NCBI GenBank assembly: GCA_947384775.1
Contig: CANDIF010000011.1
Span: 1-45,724, forward strand
Reading direction: 5' to 3'
From: an uncultured Clostridium sp.
GTDB lineage: Bacteria > Bacillota > Clostridia > TANB77 > CAG-508
DNA length: 45,724 nucleotides
Of the stretch, positions 44,498 to 45,724 are shown one piece after another. Made by a program: the position numbers and the translations under genes. The first letter of the stretch is position 1. Each line of letters begins with the position of its first letter. The notes below the pieces were generated by a model that was not told the origin of the DNA, searched no databases, and worked only from the letters and a program-made list of their open reading frames with translations.

Positions 44498-44550
44498 AAT
44501 TAGTAATAAACGAGGCAAAAAAGAGGAAGCAGAAAATTACTAATTTTTTT
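44498..44550 (+). terminator. Terminator-like hairpin between the two rRNA promoters
   Basis: AATTAGTAAT (44498-44507) pairs with ATTACTAATT (44536-44545) around a 28-nt loop, running into a stretch of seven T residues. P1 transcripts could end here, giving an RNA of about 95 nt. The stem is AT-only apart from one G-C pair, so strength is doubtful. Confidence 0.4.
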
Positions 44551-44573
44551 GTTGAAATTTTTTGTAAAAAGTG

Positions 44574-44602
44574 TTGACAAAGAATAAATAAAGTGGTACA
44601 AT
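44574..44602 (+). promoter_or_regulatory. Downstream rRNA promoter P2
   Basis: TTGACA (44574-44579), a 17-bp spacer and TACAAT (44597-44602), about 200 nt before the 16S gene. A short hairpin GTTCTC-AATTT-GAGAAC follows at 44610-44626. The rest of the leader (to 44801) shows a GAATTG/CAATTC inverted repeat and no gene. Confidence 0.8.
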
Positions 44603-44801
44603 AATGAACGTTCTCAATTTGAGAACAAAGTACATTGAAAAATAAACAATAAAATCCTTTAAATGAGTTTAGAATTGTCTAACCAACAATTCGTACTTAA
44701 CCAAGAATTTTGGAGAAAACCAATTAAAAAACAAATCAAACTAGTACATTAAAATGTGCAACGATATGTAACATACCTTATGGTATGATATATATACAAA
44801 A

Positions 44802-45724
<923 letters not shown>

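Overview
The window is about 45.7 kb of AT-rich DNA (roughly 30% G+C by eye outside the rRNA). Gene content, strong AGGAGG-type ribosome binding sites, TTGACA/TATAAT promoters, IreB-RuvX, class III Fbp and a partial 16S rRNA gene point to a Firmicutes/Clostridia genome, probably an uncultured gut anaerobe. That placement is inferred from content and from how the 16S reads; no database was searched. Nearly all genes lie on the + strand.

Layout: (1) 1-6.5 kb is a cell-surface block: the 3' end of a large Ig-like surface protein, a membrane-anchored cohesin-SH3 protein, and a 1174-residue surface protein with an N-terminal dockerin and many Ig-like domains. (2) 6.6-12.2 kb holds a possible 38-residue membrane peptide or small RNA, a uracil permease with an extra domain, a Na/phosphate symporter with a PhoU-like tail, and two unknown genes. 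(3) 12.3-28.9 kb is housekeeping: uvrB, fbp, folD, dprA, a class A PBP, cysS, dCMP deaminase, a FemAB-type ligase, alr, ftsH, scpB and proS. (4) 29-32.6 kb holds an unknown gene, greA, a double-OB SSB-like protein and a processive GT2 glycosyltransferase. (5) 32.7-37.2 kb is an unusual three-gene set: a small secreted/membrane protein, a 1007-residue protein with two AT-hooks and a degenerate MinD/TadZ-like domain, and a GAF plus degenerate GGDEF protein. (6) 37.3-44.3 kb holds ireB, ruvX, yqeG, ppa, a TPR protein, uppP, an unknown coiled-coil gene, thyX, a sortase and, on the - strand, udk. (7) 44.3-45.7 kb has tandem rRNA promoters and the first ~920 nt of a 16S rRNA gene.

The main observation is about decoding. 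Three otherwise well-conserved genes (dprA, alr, uppP) are each interrupted by +1 frameshifts, four in all. At every one the zero-frame codon at the break is CGG followed by A, and dropping one base there restores the conserved protein with a Gly (GGA). I read every 'cgg' on the coding strand of all called genes by eye. CGG is in frame nowhere else, although CGT and CGA are both used as ordinary codons and CGGA occurs many times out of frame without disturbance. This fits CGG acting as a +1 frameshift (or CGGA quadruplet) signal in this organism; correlated sequencing errors or gene decay are the alternatives.

A second unusual feature is an approximately 100-residue domain inserted in an external loop of the uracil permease. 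It resembles domains repeated in the neighbouring dockerin-bearing surface protein.
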